DNA from: Euonymus europaeus
Taxonomy: Eukaryota; Streptophyta; Magnoliopsida; Celastrales; Celastraceae
Direction of reading: 5' to 3'
Assembly: GCA_963580455.1 (NCBI GenBank)
Contig: OY756972.1
Coordinates: forward strand, 7,703,001 to 7,767,000
Length of the DNA: 64,000 nt
Below are positions 45,976 through 59,810 of the stretch, one piece after another. How positions within the stretch are numbered: position 1 is the stretch's first letter; every line of letters begins with the position of its first letter. The notes beneath the pieces are model-generated. The model had not been told where the DNA came from and searched no databases. It was given only the letters and a program-made list of their open reading frames with translations. A program made the position numbers and the translations under genes.

Positions 45976-48057
45976 TCATTGATTCTCTACGGGAGGAGGT
46001 GGGTGAGGGAAGTTCTGCTTCTCGGCTCCATCAACCTTCTCCGGAGAACGATTGGCAAGAGGAGATTTGGAAGCAGGTGCAAGGGTAGAAGGGTCGCCTT
46101 CAATATCAACATATGCCTCTATGTCTTCTTCATCGGCATCCACACTGACCTCTTGCAATTGCTCATATTGGTGATAAGCGTCCTGCTGGTCAACGTCCAT
46201 CTCATCCTTCCCAACCAGGTAGGGACATATCTCGTCCAAGACACCTGGATTCTGGTCTTTCTGGAGAAGACACCTCCGAGCAGACTTGATAGCAGTCTGA
46301 TAGCAGAAAAAGCCCTCCCGTTGAAGAAGTAATTTAAATTCCTTAGAATCCTGAAATTCCTTGAATCCGAGCTGACAACCTTCCTCGAAGGCTCTAGCTT
46401 TTTCAAACTTAGCAACATAAGTTAATCTGTTGATCTCTTCTTCGGCCGAGGCTAGCTTGACGTTAGCAGTTTCCTCCCATTCTTTTGATTTCTGCAACTC
46501 CTGCCGACATAAAATCAGAGCCTTCTCCGTACGATCGAGGGCGCCCTTGACAAGGAACATATCTCGATCATGGCTATTAAGCCTCATGGTCATGTCCTTA
46601 ACATCCAGAGTAAGACCTCCGAAGAGAGAAGTCAACTGGATTCACAGGATTAAGAGTAAAGTCAGTTGTTGTTGACTCATCTAAACAAAAAGGGTAAAAA
46701 TAAAGAGACGAAATACCTACCTCGACTAGTTTTGTTGCTGCCTCATAAACTTTCTCCTCGGTGGAGAGTTCCGAGATGCGCTGCTTGTCGGATGGAGGGG
46801 CGAATTTCTCAACCATCTCAAGTGCCACTTGGGAGTTGTAGACACTCTCCGACACCTTAAAATTCCACTGACGATCGTGGATGTCGGCCATCCTCAAGGG
46901 AGAGGATGAAGATCGGGTAATTCTAGTCCTTGGAGGTGAGGGGACTTGTTTGAAACCAAGAGTAGGCAATACCGGGGGAGGACCAATGGTCAACCCCTTG
47001 CCCTTACCATGAGGAGGAGCAGGTTTTCTCGGCCTCTTTGCCGCATCCTCAGCAACATCCTTACCTTTCCTCTTCTTGTTAAGAAGGCCGATTTTCTTCT
47101 GCAGATTGGAGCTTGAACAGCCGACATATCTGCAATGAACCGAACAGAAAGCCAGTAAGAGACTATTAAAAAGGAAAAAAGCTAGAGTAAACTGAGACCC
47201 CCACCTTGCCGGGCTTGCTCGGACCGAGCTGCTCTATCAAAATCCTCAGCGGAGCAAACAAAAACATTACTTGTAGGGGAAAATATATCCCTAAGGGAGG
47301 TATACCAGTTGAACTCATTTGAGGACAGCTCGGCTAAGTTACGAAATCTATTGTACCTGGGAGGCACCCAGGATGTTGGAAAGGGAAAGTCCTCGCCCTC
47401 AGCTAAAGGACAACTGACAAAGATATACATATTTTTCCACTCATGATTAGAGGAGGAATACTTCGGGGCACACAAACCTTTTTTAAACTTAAAATAACAA
47501 AGGCCAGGATTGGCAGGAAGCTTACAAAGGGAGACAAGATGTTGAAAAACATTGGATGAGAAAGGAATTTTTCTCTCAGCACAGTAAAAAAATACTGTTC
47601 CGAGGAATGTCCAGGCATTTGGAGCTAAGCATGCCGGGCAGATACTGAAGTGGGAGAAGAGAGAAGCAATGGCTGGAGGAATAGGTATCCTAGCCCCATA
47701 ATTCAAAGCTGTAACCGAAATAGCAAACTCCCCACGGCGAGGAGCAAAGACAGAATAATCAGAGGGCACAGGTCTACAGGGGAAGGGTATCTTATACAGA
47801 ATTCTAATGTTTTCCACTTCGGAAAAAGAATAACGACAATTCAGATTAGTCGGTGCCCGAGAACCATCCCCTACTGATCGAACATAATCTCTGTAGGCTT
47901 GGAAACCCGGGGGTGCTCCTACGGGTAGCTCAGACCGAGCAATACCTCGTCTCCTCCAAGGAGGAGGGGAACTATACCTTGATGACTCATCCGAGATATG
48001 GACCTCAGAATCAAGCAGAGCTTGGATAGAATCAGTGGCAAAATTAGTAGAAGACAT
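45976..48057 (-). CDS. Spliced antisense gene inside the Tat element
   Basis: Gene on the strand opposite gag-pol, between pol and the 3' LTR. I place the start at 48057 (MSSTNFATDSIQALLDSEVH). Exon 1 is 48057-47205 with a globular part (SDYSVFAPRRGEFAISVTAL, LAPNAWTFLGTVFFYCAERK, RYNRFRNLAEL) resembling the plant 'putative gypsy type transposon' family. Exon 2 (47129-46721) is basic and Pro-rich, then helical. Exon 3 (46635-45976) has a coiled-coil-like stretch (VKLASAEEEINRLTYVAKFE) and an acidic tail. Intron 2 (46720-46636) is GT-AG, 85 bp, and keeps frame (KLVE joined to LTSLFGG). Intron 1 (47204-47130) has good GT-AG ends but leaves the phase off by one, so it is misplaced or there is an indel. 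Function is unknown; Grande-type Tat elements are known to carry an antisense gene here. Confidence 0.75.
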
Positions 48058-48456
48058 TGCTCGTACCTTTTGAAAGCGAGGATGGCGAATGACGACGAGA
48101 CGAGGAAGATGTAGATAGCTCAGATTCGGAAAACAATCTCTTTCTCGGGGCTCTCTATAAATTTCAGGAATGTGAAAATGATAGGAAACGTCTTCACTAT
48201 TTATATAAGACGACTTTCCTGGGCAACGGCTCCGATGAAGAGACTTTTCACATCTTCGCATCACAACCATTACTTCACCTCCAAATCGCAACCGTTCATC
48301 TCAATCTAGATTTCATCCAGACCCTTCATGAAGAGACATTAACTGCGTTTCTCAGACAAATGAGCGTCATGATTGAGGTGCGTGTCTCGAGGTGACGGCT
48401 ATGTCAGACCTCCTACTGGTCAACATAATCAACCAATAGCAGCTCTTGAGGGCATA

Positions 48457-48933
48457 TGATAACAGACGATAATGACCCCGAGTCATATTGTGACACGTGG
48501 CAGTTTTTTTGGGACCTTAAAGGCGTAGCTGCGGGACAGGCCCGACCAATATACGTTGCTCGGTATCCTTATCTGACAGGGATTATGTCTCCTATTACTA
48601 CAAGAATTATGCAAAGGAAGTGGGCTCCTAATAGGAGAAGGACTCTCCTCATCCTTATAAAATGATCTCACTATCAGGTTTTGACTCTCAACTCTTAACT
48701 ACCATCTACTCACCTAACTTCTAGAGCACCGAGCTACGTGTTCTAAAAGCCCTACTGTTTCTCATCTGACTTGAGCGTCGGAGCGCCAACGCCAGAGAAC
48801 AACAATCTCTGGCCTGGCTCCTAGCTTATATGTCCTCATCTTAGCAGGTTTGACAGTTACGGAATACTACCGAGAAGGCCTAGTTAGAGCAAACTGATAC
48901 GTGGCAAGACACAACTGGTTTTGTACGTCATCA
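48457..48933 (+). repeat. 3' LTR of the Tat element
   Basis: 477 bp, same length as the 5' LTR, about 15 differences by eye, no indels. TATA box conserved at 48656-48662. Confidence 0.95.
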
Positions 48934-49141
48934 AGTAAAATTGTGGAGTTCTCTTTTTTGTGATTATTGTTGTTTGGTGAATTCTCTTGTGATAGGTGTG
49001 TAACACTTTGGAACTGGAAGTAGTGGCTAGTATTGCTACTTGTTTGTGAACTCAATTTTTTAAAATCTGCTTTGGAGCCTACTGGTTAGTTTCGGTTGGT
49101 TCTCTGTGTACAATTGCTTGTGTTGGTTCAATTGTCTAACA

Positions 49142-49674
49142 GGCACTCAAATTTTGTGGATGGGTGAAAACTACGTGGGCATTGGGTTGGGCAATTTTCT
49201 AGATCTGTACATAGCATATTACTTGTACAGAAAGCATATTCCTCATACAGCTTGTACAACATATATTTCTCGCCATTTAAGTTCTTTCCATGTATAGTTT
49301 GCCACAGTCCTTATTTAATGGAAGCTGCGACACAAAGGACAGCACAGCGCACTTTGCATCACAGAATTATGTCGTTAGGCAATTCGAATGCACATTAGGA
49401 TGACAATCAAATGAAGGAAAGTACATTCTTTATTTCATTCGATCGCAAAACCTTGCTAAGATATGCATATATTGTGCAGCCTGTTCTTTTTTCAATACAA
49501 ATGTAAGTATTATCGGATGGTAAAAAGTGAATCACAACATTTAGCAGTACGTCTGCCCTATTAAAGCTTCTCTAAGATGAATTGGACAATGCTTTATTGG
49601 CTCACATCAAACTATTTTCGGAAAGAGGCATAAACAAAGGGGAAATATGAGCATAAGCTGCACCTTGGATCATT
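49142..49674. other. Intergenic, downstream of the aldo-keto reductase
   Basis: No gene or repeat recognised. The right part is presumably the 3' untranslated region of the - strand aldo-keto reductase. Confidence 0.5.
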
Positions 49675-52676
<3,002 letters not shown>

Positions 52677-52818
52677 TTCTTTATGGTTCTTGGTACACTT
52701 AACAGGGAGCCTTCAGCGACCGAGATTGCAGACTGCAGATAGAGACTGACAATTTATACTCGGCTTTCCTCACTGGAGAGGACAATAAATACGTAGAGGG
52801 TTTATACTTTGTGAACTT
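52677..52818 (-). promoter_or_regulatory. Aldo-keto reductase upstream region cut by a copia insertion
   Basis: Only about 140 bp of the original upstream sequence remains before the copia LTR begins at 52819. The rest of the upstream region continues at 57697. The ACAATAAATAC motif occurs on both sides of the insertion (about 52784 and 57712). Confidence 0.5.
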
Positions 52819-53023
52819 TGTTGAGAATACTCAGAAAGCATCTTAGGCCTACGGCCTACATACTGTATACACTGTATACATAACATGTACATGTGGCAGT
52901 CAGGGATTAGTTCTTGATTAGGGCTTCGCACTTGTTTGAGCATATATATATACTGATGTACATGTCCCTGCCGTTTTGTAATAGAACAAATATAACTTTA
53001 CATCGTTTCCTCATTATTTCACT
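52819..53023 (+). repeat. Left LTR of the copia element
   Basis: Starts TGTTGAGAATACTCAG. The LTR ends at 53021 (TTTCA) by the usual rule, or at 53023 by the target-duplication fit. Confidence 0.9.
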
Positions 53024-53040
53024 TGGTATCAGAGGTGCCA

Positions 53041-53970
53041 TGACTACTGTCAATGACGAATCCTCCAGCGCCAGACAAACACCATCATCCCAGCCATCTC
53101 TGGGTTCCTCCTCCTATGGTCCACCGGTGGGAGAGAGCGGCATGACTCTATTAAGTCATCCAGGTGTTAAAAATCAGGGAGCCAACAAGTTGGGCTCTTT
53201 CTGCTCAGTAAAGCTCAATCAGGACAACTACCTACTCTGGAAAAGTATGGTGTTTCCTGTTATCAAGGGGAATCGATTGGAAGGGTTATCTCTGGCGCAA
53301 ATCCCTGTCCTCTAGAGTTCAAATCCACCGTAGATGGAGACTCAACAAGTGCTGAAAAAAACCCCAACCCAGATCATGACAACTGGGTCTTTCAGGATCA
53401 AACTCTTCTCGGATGGCTCTATAACTCCCTCGATGTTGAAGTAGCATCTGAGGTTCTCGGAAAGGAGACCTCCAAAGATCTCTGGGATGCTCTGCAAACC
53501 TTATTTGCTGTTCAAACCCGGTCCAACATTATCTTCCTCAAAAAGGAATTTCGCCAACTGCAAAAGGGCGGCTTGAAGATGGGCGAGTATCTCAAAGCCA
53601 TGAAGAAGATTACTGATCATCTTACTATTGCAGGTCATACCGTAGACAATGATGATCTTGTCTTACAAGTTCTAGCCGGTCTAGACTCCTTGGAATATAA
53701 CCCTGTAGTTTGCCAGATTACTGAGAAGCAGCATGTTACTTGGATGGAACTGCAGTCTACATTACTGACTTTTGAGAAACGCTTGGAGCAAATCAATAGT
53801 GGTCTCTCTAATTTGAATCTCAGTGCTAACTTTGCAAGCACCAATAGTGGTAATCGTGGACAATCCAACATGCAGAGTCATAACCGAGGCTCCAGAGCAA
53901 TCACAGGGGTCACGGTGGTCGCAATGGCCGGGGCAGGCTTATGTGTCAGGTCTGTGGCAAGTCTGGACAC
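53041..53970 (+). pseudogene. gag of the copia element
   Basis: ATG at 53041 begins a Ser-rich N-terminus (MTTVNDESSSARQTPSSQPS). The conserved SVKLNQDNYLLWKSMVFPVI and GNRLEGLS follow; a frameshift near 53300 moves the frame. The core continues with DNWVFQDQTLLGWLYNSLDV, SKDLWDALQTLFAVQTRSNI, GEYLKAMKKITDHLTIAGHT and VLAGLDSLEYNPVVCQITEK. A second frameshift near 53900 precedes the zinc knuckle CQVCGKSGHTTAYCYFRF. It packages the element RNA. Confidence 0.87.
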
Positions 53971-56900
53971 ACGACGGCATATTGTTACTTCCGCTTTGAC
54001 AACAAATATATGGGTAATCCACCAGATGACACCAAAAACTCATCACAGATAAGGAATATTCATCCGACAGCATTTATTGCTTCGCCTGAGACTTCCCGTG
54101 ACCCTGCCTGGTATGCAGACAGTGGAGCAAGTAATCATGTCACCAGTGACGCCAACAATCTTTCTCAGATCAATGACTTCCAAGGTACAAACTCTCTTGT
54201 TGTAGGTAATGGCCAAAAGCTTAATATTGCTCACGTAGGTTCTGCTCAATTGCCAACTCAGAATCATGGTAACTTACGTCTCAATGGCATCCTACATGTT
54301 CCTGACATTGCAAAAAACCTGATCAGTATTTCTCAACTCACTGCTCATAATAATGTTTTGGTTGAGTTTAATTCCCGTGGTTGTTTTGTGAAGGACAAAC
54401 AAACGGGAATGGTGTTGCTCCATGGGATGCTTAAAGATGGTCTCTACCAACTTGATTGTTCTGCTGCAGCTACTCCAAGCTCGACTCAAGTGTCCAAAAA
54501 TGTTCCAACATCCATTGTTTCACAAGCTCTCTTTTGTAACGATGTTCTTTTCAGTTCCAAAAGTGCTGAGTCTGTGAACTCTCACCATGTAGTTTCTTCA
54601 AGTGAAGTTTGGCATAGGCGTTTAGGCCATCCTTCTCACAAAGTCATGTCTGATGTTTTGAACTCTTGTAATGAAAAAATTCAGTCTACTTCCTCTATGT
54701 TTTGTGATGCTTGTCAGCTTGGTTAATCTCATTCACTTTCCTATCCAACATCTAGCTCACACGCTGAGCACCCTTTGGAGCTTGTTCACACTGATCTTTG
54801 GGGACCTGCACCTTTACAATCAACATCTGGCTATCGTTACTACATACATTTCCTTGATGATTATAGCCGGTTTACATGGATATTCCCTCTAAAATTTAAG
54901 TCTGAAGCCTTTAGTGTCTTTCTCCAGTTTAAGACTCTTGTAGAAAACCAATTTGAGCGAAAAATCAAATGTCTTCAATCTGATATGGGTGGAGAATACA
55001 AGAGCTTTCATAACTTTCTCACCACTCATGGAATTGAGTTTCGTCATCCTTGTCCCCATACCTCCGCCCAAAATGGGCGTGCTGAACGAAAACACAGACA
55101 TATAACAGAGACAGGCCTTACTCTTTTAGCCCAAGCCAACATGCCTCTCAAGTTCTGGTGGGAAGCTTTTCAAACTGCCACCTTCCTCATAAATAGGCTC
55201 CCCACTTCTATTCTGTCCAATGTCACACCCTTGGAACATCTCACTAAGAAATCTCCAAACTACAAGTCTCAAAACTTTTGGGTGTGCATGTTTCCCTTGT
55301 CTTCGACCCTATCAAAATCATAAGTTTCAATATCATTCCATCAAATGTGTCTTCTTAGGCTATAGTGATTCTCATAAAGGTTTTAAATGTCTTAGTCCCA
55401 CGGGGTGACTCTACATTTCTAGGCATGTCATTTTCAATGAGGCTGAATTTCCCTTCAAGTTTGGGTTCCTTAATTCCAAACAATCTCCAAATGATATTAT
55501 CATCACAAATTCTCAGTGGGTGTCATCTACTGTCTCTTTACCCAATCCTCATCTTGCTTCCACGGGCTACAGCCAATCAAGTGTGGAGTCTCATTCTCAA
55601 GCACCACATGACTCAACACCTATACCCGTTGGTTCTAACACTTTACAATCTCCAGAAGAACATTCTCAAGTGCAGCGCACCCAAGTAAATTCTTCATCCC
55701 ATGGTCAAGACTATACTGAACCATCGAACACAGAGTTGCCTTCTTTACCTACACCATCTGAGCAAGCTCCAGCAAGCACTGAACAAGCAACTGGCAGTCC
55801 CATACTTCCTACTCCCAGTGCTGGTCATGGAATGAAAACTAGGTCCAAGTCAGGTATTCATAAACCCAAGCATTTTTCAGCTGATTATCAACTTTTCTTG
55901 GCCACAGTCGGGACTCCTACTTCTTCTGAACCAGCCACCTTGAAGGAGGCACTTCAATCTGAGATTTGGCAAGATGCTATGTTGCAAGAATTTTGAGCAC
56001 TTCAACGCAACAAAACTTGGGAGTTGGTTCCATTTAGATCTATCTATAATGTTATAGGCAACAAATGGGTCTTCAAAACTAAACTCAATGCTGATGGAAG
56101 CTTCCAGAGGTGCAAAGCCAGACTTGTGACAAAGGGGTTTCATCAAAACCCCGGCATTGATTACACAGAAACATTCAGCCCAGTTGTTAAAGCTTCTACC
56201 ATCCGCATTGTCTTGACTATTGCAGTGTCAAAGAATTGGAGTGTGCGACAACTTGACATCAACAATGCTTTCTTGAATGGGTATTTACAAGAAACTGTTT
56301 ATATGGCACAACCGGAAGGTTTTGTCGACCCAAAGCACCCTGGACATGTGTGTAAGCTACACAAGGCTTTATATGGGTTGAAGCAAGCTCCACGAGCTTG
56401 GTATGAGCAACTGCAACGCACACTTCTCACTTGGAATTTTCGAAACTCCAAGTGTGATTCCTCCTTATTTTTCTTCCACAAAAATGGCCTCTTAATCATG
56501 GTGTTAATCTATGTCGATGACATGCTTGTTACTGGAAACAACCAACAGTCCCTACAAAAATTCACCCAGCGCTTGCATCGTCAATTTGCTCTCAAAGACA
56601 TGGGATTTTTCCATCATTTCTTAGGCATTGAAGTACAGCGGAATGTGACTGGTATGTACTTGACTCAAACTCGTTACATTGATAATCTTTTAAAGAAGGT
56701 TGCTTTGGATCATCTCAAATCGTGCCCAACCCCAGCCAGTGTTGGTAAACATTTTGTTTCTACTGACAGGGAGCCAATGAAAAATCCTACACTTTATCGC
56801 AGTACCTTAGGAGCCTTGCAATATCTTACGCACACAAGGCCTGACATTTCCTTTATTGTGAATAAACTGAGCCAATTTTTGCAAGCTCCCACCAATGTTC

Positions 56901-57373
56901 ATTGGCAGGGTGTTAAGTGAGTTCTTCGCTATTTAAAGGGCAGTCGCAATCTGGGCCTTCATATCAAACCAAGTGCAACACTTCATTTGGTAGGTTTCTC
57001 TGACGTTGACTGGGCCGCATGTCCTGAAGATAGAAAATTAGTTGCTGGTCATTGTGTGTTCTTTGGAGACACTCTTGTCTCTTGGTCATCAAAGAAACAA
57101 AATGTCGTCGCCCGCTCTAGCACTGAATCAGAATATCGTGCTCTCGCTAATGTGGCTTGTGAACTTGCTTGGCTTGAGTCCCTCTTGCATGAATTTTCAT
57201 TTCCTCTCTCAGCACCTCCAATCACCTGGTGTGATAACATTAGTGCTGGTGCTCTCGCTGCCAATCCAGTATATCTTGGACGGACGAAACACATTGAAAT
57301 TGATGCTCATTTTGTTCGCGATAAGGTTCTTTCAAAATCCTTGCAGGTCCGCTACATTCCGTCTCACGACTAA
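53941..57373 (+). pseudogene. pol of the copia element (protease, integrase, RT, RNase H)
   Basis: Protease: WYADSGASNHVTSD. Integrase: zinc part WHRRLGHPSHKVM with CDACQLG; core LVHTDLWGPAPLQSTSGYRY, CLQSDMGGEYKSF and AQNGRAERKHRHI (catalytic acids present). RT: NKWVFKTKLNADGSFQRCKA, RQLDINNAFLNGYLQETVYM, KALYGLKQAPRAWYEQL and VLIYVDDMLVTG. RNase H: VGFSDVDWAACPEDRKLVAG, SSTESEYRALANVACELAWL, NPVYLGRTKHIEIDAHFVRD. Stops at 54724, 55406, 55994, 56918 and 57371 and a frameshift near 55280 interrupt an otherwise complete pol. Catalytic motifs themselves are intact. Confidence 0.92.
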
Positions 57374-57469
57374 GTTGTCGATTGTCTTACAAAGCCTTCG
57401 TCGCACTCACGTTTTGTCTTTCTCAGAGACAAACTTGGAGTTGTTCCAAGGATTTCACTACCCTCCAGT

Positions 57470-57480
57470 TTGAGGGAGGA
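57470..57480 (+). other. Polypurine tract of the copia element
   Basis: TTGAGGGAGGA directly before the right LTR. Confidence 0.8.
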
Positions 57481-57691
57481 TGTTGAGAATACTCAAAAAG
57501 CATCTTAGGCCTACGGCCTACATACTGTATACACTGTATACATAACATGTACATGTGGCAGTCAGGGATTAGTTCTTGATTAGGGCTTCGCACTTGTTTG
57601 AGCATATATATATATATATACTGATGTACATGTCCCTGCCGTTTTGTAATAGAACAAATATAACTTTACATCGTTACCTCATTATTTCACT
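57481..57691 (+). repeat. Right LTR of the copia element
   Basis: Same as the left LTR except two substitutions and a longer TA run (near 57605-57620). Confidence 0.9.
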
Positions 57692-59086
57692 AACTTGGAC
57701 TACCAGAGACGACAATAAATACTTACGAGGGATTCTGAACTTTGACCAGTGAGAGAGTGTCTCCAATGGTTGCCCTCCATCTTTAAAGTGTCGAACTTGC
57801 AGACATTGGGAAGAGTCCTTGACGTAAGCCGGTATGTAATGATTTCTTTCGCGGGAAGAGCCCTTGACGTAAGCCGGTATGTAATGGGTTCTTTAGCGGT
57901 AAAATAATACTCTCCACCCACGTAAGCCGTTATGTTAATGGGTTCTTTTGCCGCAAGATAATACTCTACACATCCCCAAATTATATATCCGTACCGAACA
58001 TAAGTTTTGATAGTATATAAATTATGAATTTATTATTAGAGATATGTAAAATAATTTAATAATAAAATAAAAATTATCGAATATAAATTTTATTAGAAAA
58101 ATTTTTGCATGTTAAGTTTGAATATGTAAATTTTTTTTAAAATTTAATAAATATTTTGAGAGATAAAATAATAAATGTGTGAAAGAATAGAGACAATAAA
58201 AAAAAATTGAGTTTATAAGGCCAAGTCGCTTATAAGCTCATATAAGCTCTACCCAACGGATATATACACGGGCGAATCTATTGAGAGTCAAGGTGGGCAG
58301 TTGACTTTTTGAAAGAAAAAAAAATTATCGTAAAAGTAGTTTTGCAATAATTCTAATAATTAGTAGAAAATCTTTTATATAAATAGAATTTTTGTTTATA
58401 GTATTTGCTTTTTTGTTATCTTTTCAAACAGTAAATTGAGGATCAATGGATGATGATTCTTTTGTTGTCTATAGGCTTATAAATTGAAATAGGAATTTGA
58501 GTATTTAAAAATACGTTATCTGAGGGGCTTCTATGATATAGAATTTTTATACTTTTGTTATTAACGTGCGCTCTAATATTGATTTCTCAAAACATGTTAT
58601 TTAACTTTTCAATTTTTTCTATATTATAATGTTTGAGACTCCTAAAATATAACCCACATTTAATGTGGATTGTTACATGTTAAGTGTGTCAAACATGTAT
58701 GTTTATAATTGATGACTGTTTCACATGCCACATATTTGGGAGTAAAATAAAGGGTCATATTAGAATAATTAATAATCCAAAAAGATTTTTGGGCAATGCA
58801 TTTTGCTCCTCTCGAATTAAAATCATGCGTTCACCCTATTCAACCTCCAAAAACTTCTGTTAATGGAAAAAAATCCTACCTGGAATCTCACATGACGTAT
58901 TATGTCATATTTCACATACTTTGTACGCGTTGGAAAAACACATAGAAAAACTTTGGAAAAACACATAGAAAAACTAAGGAAAAAAACCCTTAAAATTCCT
59001 AATTAATCTTCATCTCATCTCCCACAATAATCTCTCATCATGGTGTATCTCTCATCTCTTCCAAACCAAGGCCATGAGAACGTAGA
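57692..59086. other. Intergenic, AT-rich, with short tandem repeats
   Basis: No gene. A 45-bp tandem repeat (57811-57900, with a third partial copy at 57920) has the core GACGTAAGCCGGTATGTAAT. A 23-bp perfect tandem duplication lies at 58930-58975. Confidence 0.6.
57811..57955. repeat. 45-bp tandem repeat with core GACGTAAGCCGGTATGTAAT
   Basis: Copies start at 57811 and 57856 (45 bp apart), with a diverged third copy from about 57911. It lies in what was the upstream region of the aldo-keto reductase before the copia insertion. Confidence 0.8.
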
Positions 59087-59445
59087 TGATACATTCGATA
59101 GGGTGATTGCTAAGATTACTTCAGTAACAAGTTAGTTATTGTAGTTAGAATTGTTAGTGAATAACTAAGCCGATGTAGTTTTGCCACTGGCTGCTTCTGT
59201 TCAGTTAGTTGTTAATAGTGTTAATATTTCTATTAGTTGTATGGTCAAGATATGAAATCTTGACGTCCATTATCTGCACCGATAGCAGAAATACAATATA
59301 TAAGCTAGAGGTTATGTTCTAGAATGATCATAAAATGAAATGAATGTTCTTCTTCTTCTACAATCTTCGTTTCCATTCCTCCGTGCACTAGGTTAAGGTT
59401 TGAACACTAGATCACCATATCTTATCCACACTTCCCTTCCATTGC

Positions 59446-59787
59446 ATGTCGCGACATCAAACCAGGAAAACAATCATGGATATGCATGTCACCTTTGAAA
59501 CTGCCATGGAACAACTCTCCATTGCAATCCAGCAATTGCATTCCAAAATAGTTACTGAACATATGGAGAAAGAATCCATGTTTGACAAGTTACATCAAGA
59601 ATTGTTCAAACAGAAATATGTTGATATTGGTTCAATTGAAGATCACGATCCAGGTCATTCATCAACTTTCCGCATATCTCATGAAGGTCGTGGAATTCTT
59701 GGATCTCGTATGCCATGGCAGAAGATTGAATTTCTCAGATTTAGTGAGGGTGATGATCCATCTAACTGGATACATAAGGCTGAATAA
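59446..59787 (+). pseudogene. gag N-terminal fragment of the deleted gypsy element
   Basis: Starts MSRHQTRKTIMDMHVTFETA, a helical N-terminus. It ends PWQKIEFLRFSEGDDPSNWI then HKAE, the conserved start of a plant gypsy capsid domain. It is cut off there by a stop and by the large deletion. Confidence 0.75.
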
Positions 59788-59810
59788 TATTTTGCTGATT
59801 ATTCCAGCCG

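Larger units (their letters stand above)
39741..48933 (+). mobile_element. Tat-lineage Ty3/gypsy retrotransposon with antisense gene
   Basis: 9193 bp with two 477-bp LTRs starting TGATAACAG and ending ACGTCATCA, and perfect target duplication AGTAA (39736-39740 and 48934-48938). I count about 15 mismatches between the LTRs, near 97% identity, so it is comparatively young. The primer region GATTGGCGCTGTCTGTGGG follows the 5' LTR, the signature of Tat/Athila elements. Pol has RT, a normal RNase H, a second archaeal-type RNase H and integrase. A long 3' region holds a gene on the opposite strand. A handful of stops and one or two frameshifts interrupt gag-pol, so it is probably not autonomous. 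Confidence 0.94.
39245..49141 (+). repeat. Apparent 3' LTR of the decayed gypsy element, split by the Tat insertion
   Basis: A purine tract (AGAAGAGGGGG, 39231-39241) is followed by TATAACAATCC, probably a mutated TGTAACA LTR start. The sequence runs to 39740 and resumes at 48939 after the inserted element, ending near TCTAACA at 49141. Without the insertion it would be about 699 bp. No second copy is present in the window, so the limits are inferred. Confidence 0.5.
52819..57691 (+). mobile_element. Ty1/copia retrotransposon, Ale/Retrofit-like
   Basis: About 4.87 kb with short LTRs (52819-53023 and 57481-57691). The primer site TGGTATCAGAGG follows the left LTR, and the purine tract TTGAGGGAGGA precedes the right. 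The LTRs differ by two substitutions and a (TA)n length change. A 5-bp duplication AACTT (52814-52818 and 57692-57696) fits if each LTR ends ...TTTCACT; with a conventional ...CA end no matching duplication is found. Gene order gag, protease, integrase, RT, RNase H is copia-type. Short LTRs and small size fit the Ale/Retrofit lineage. Five stops and about three frameshifts break the polyprotein. Confidence 0.92.

Noticed and set aside
49106..49297. Short + strand frame after the Tat element as a gene
   Set aside because: Begins inside the presumed old LTR, no recognisable motif, not conserved-looking.
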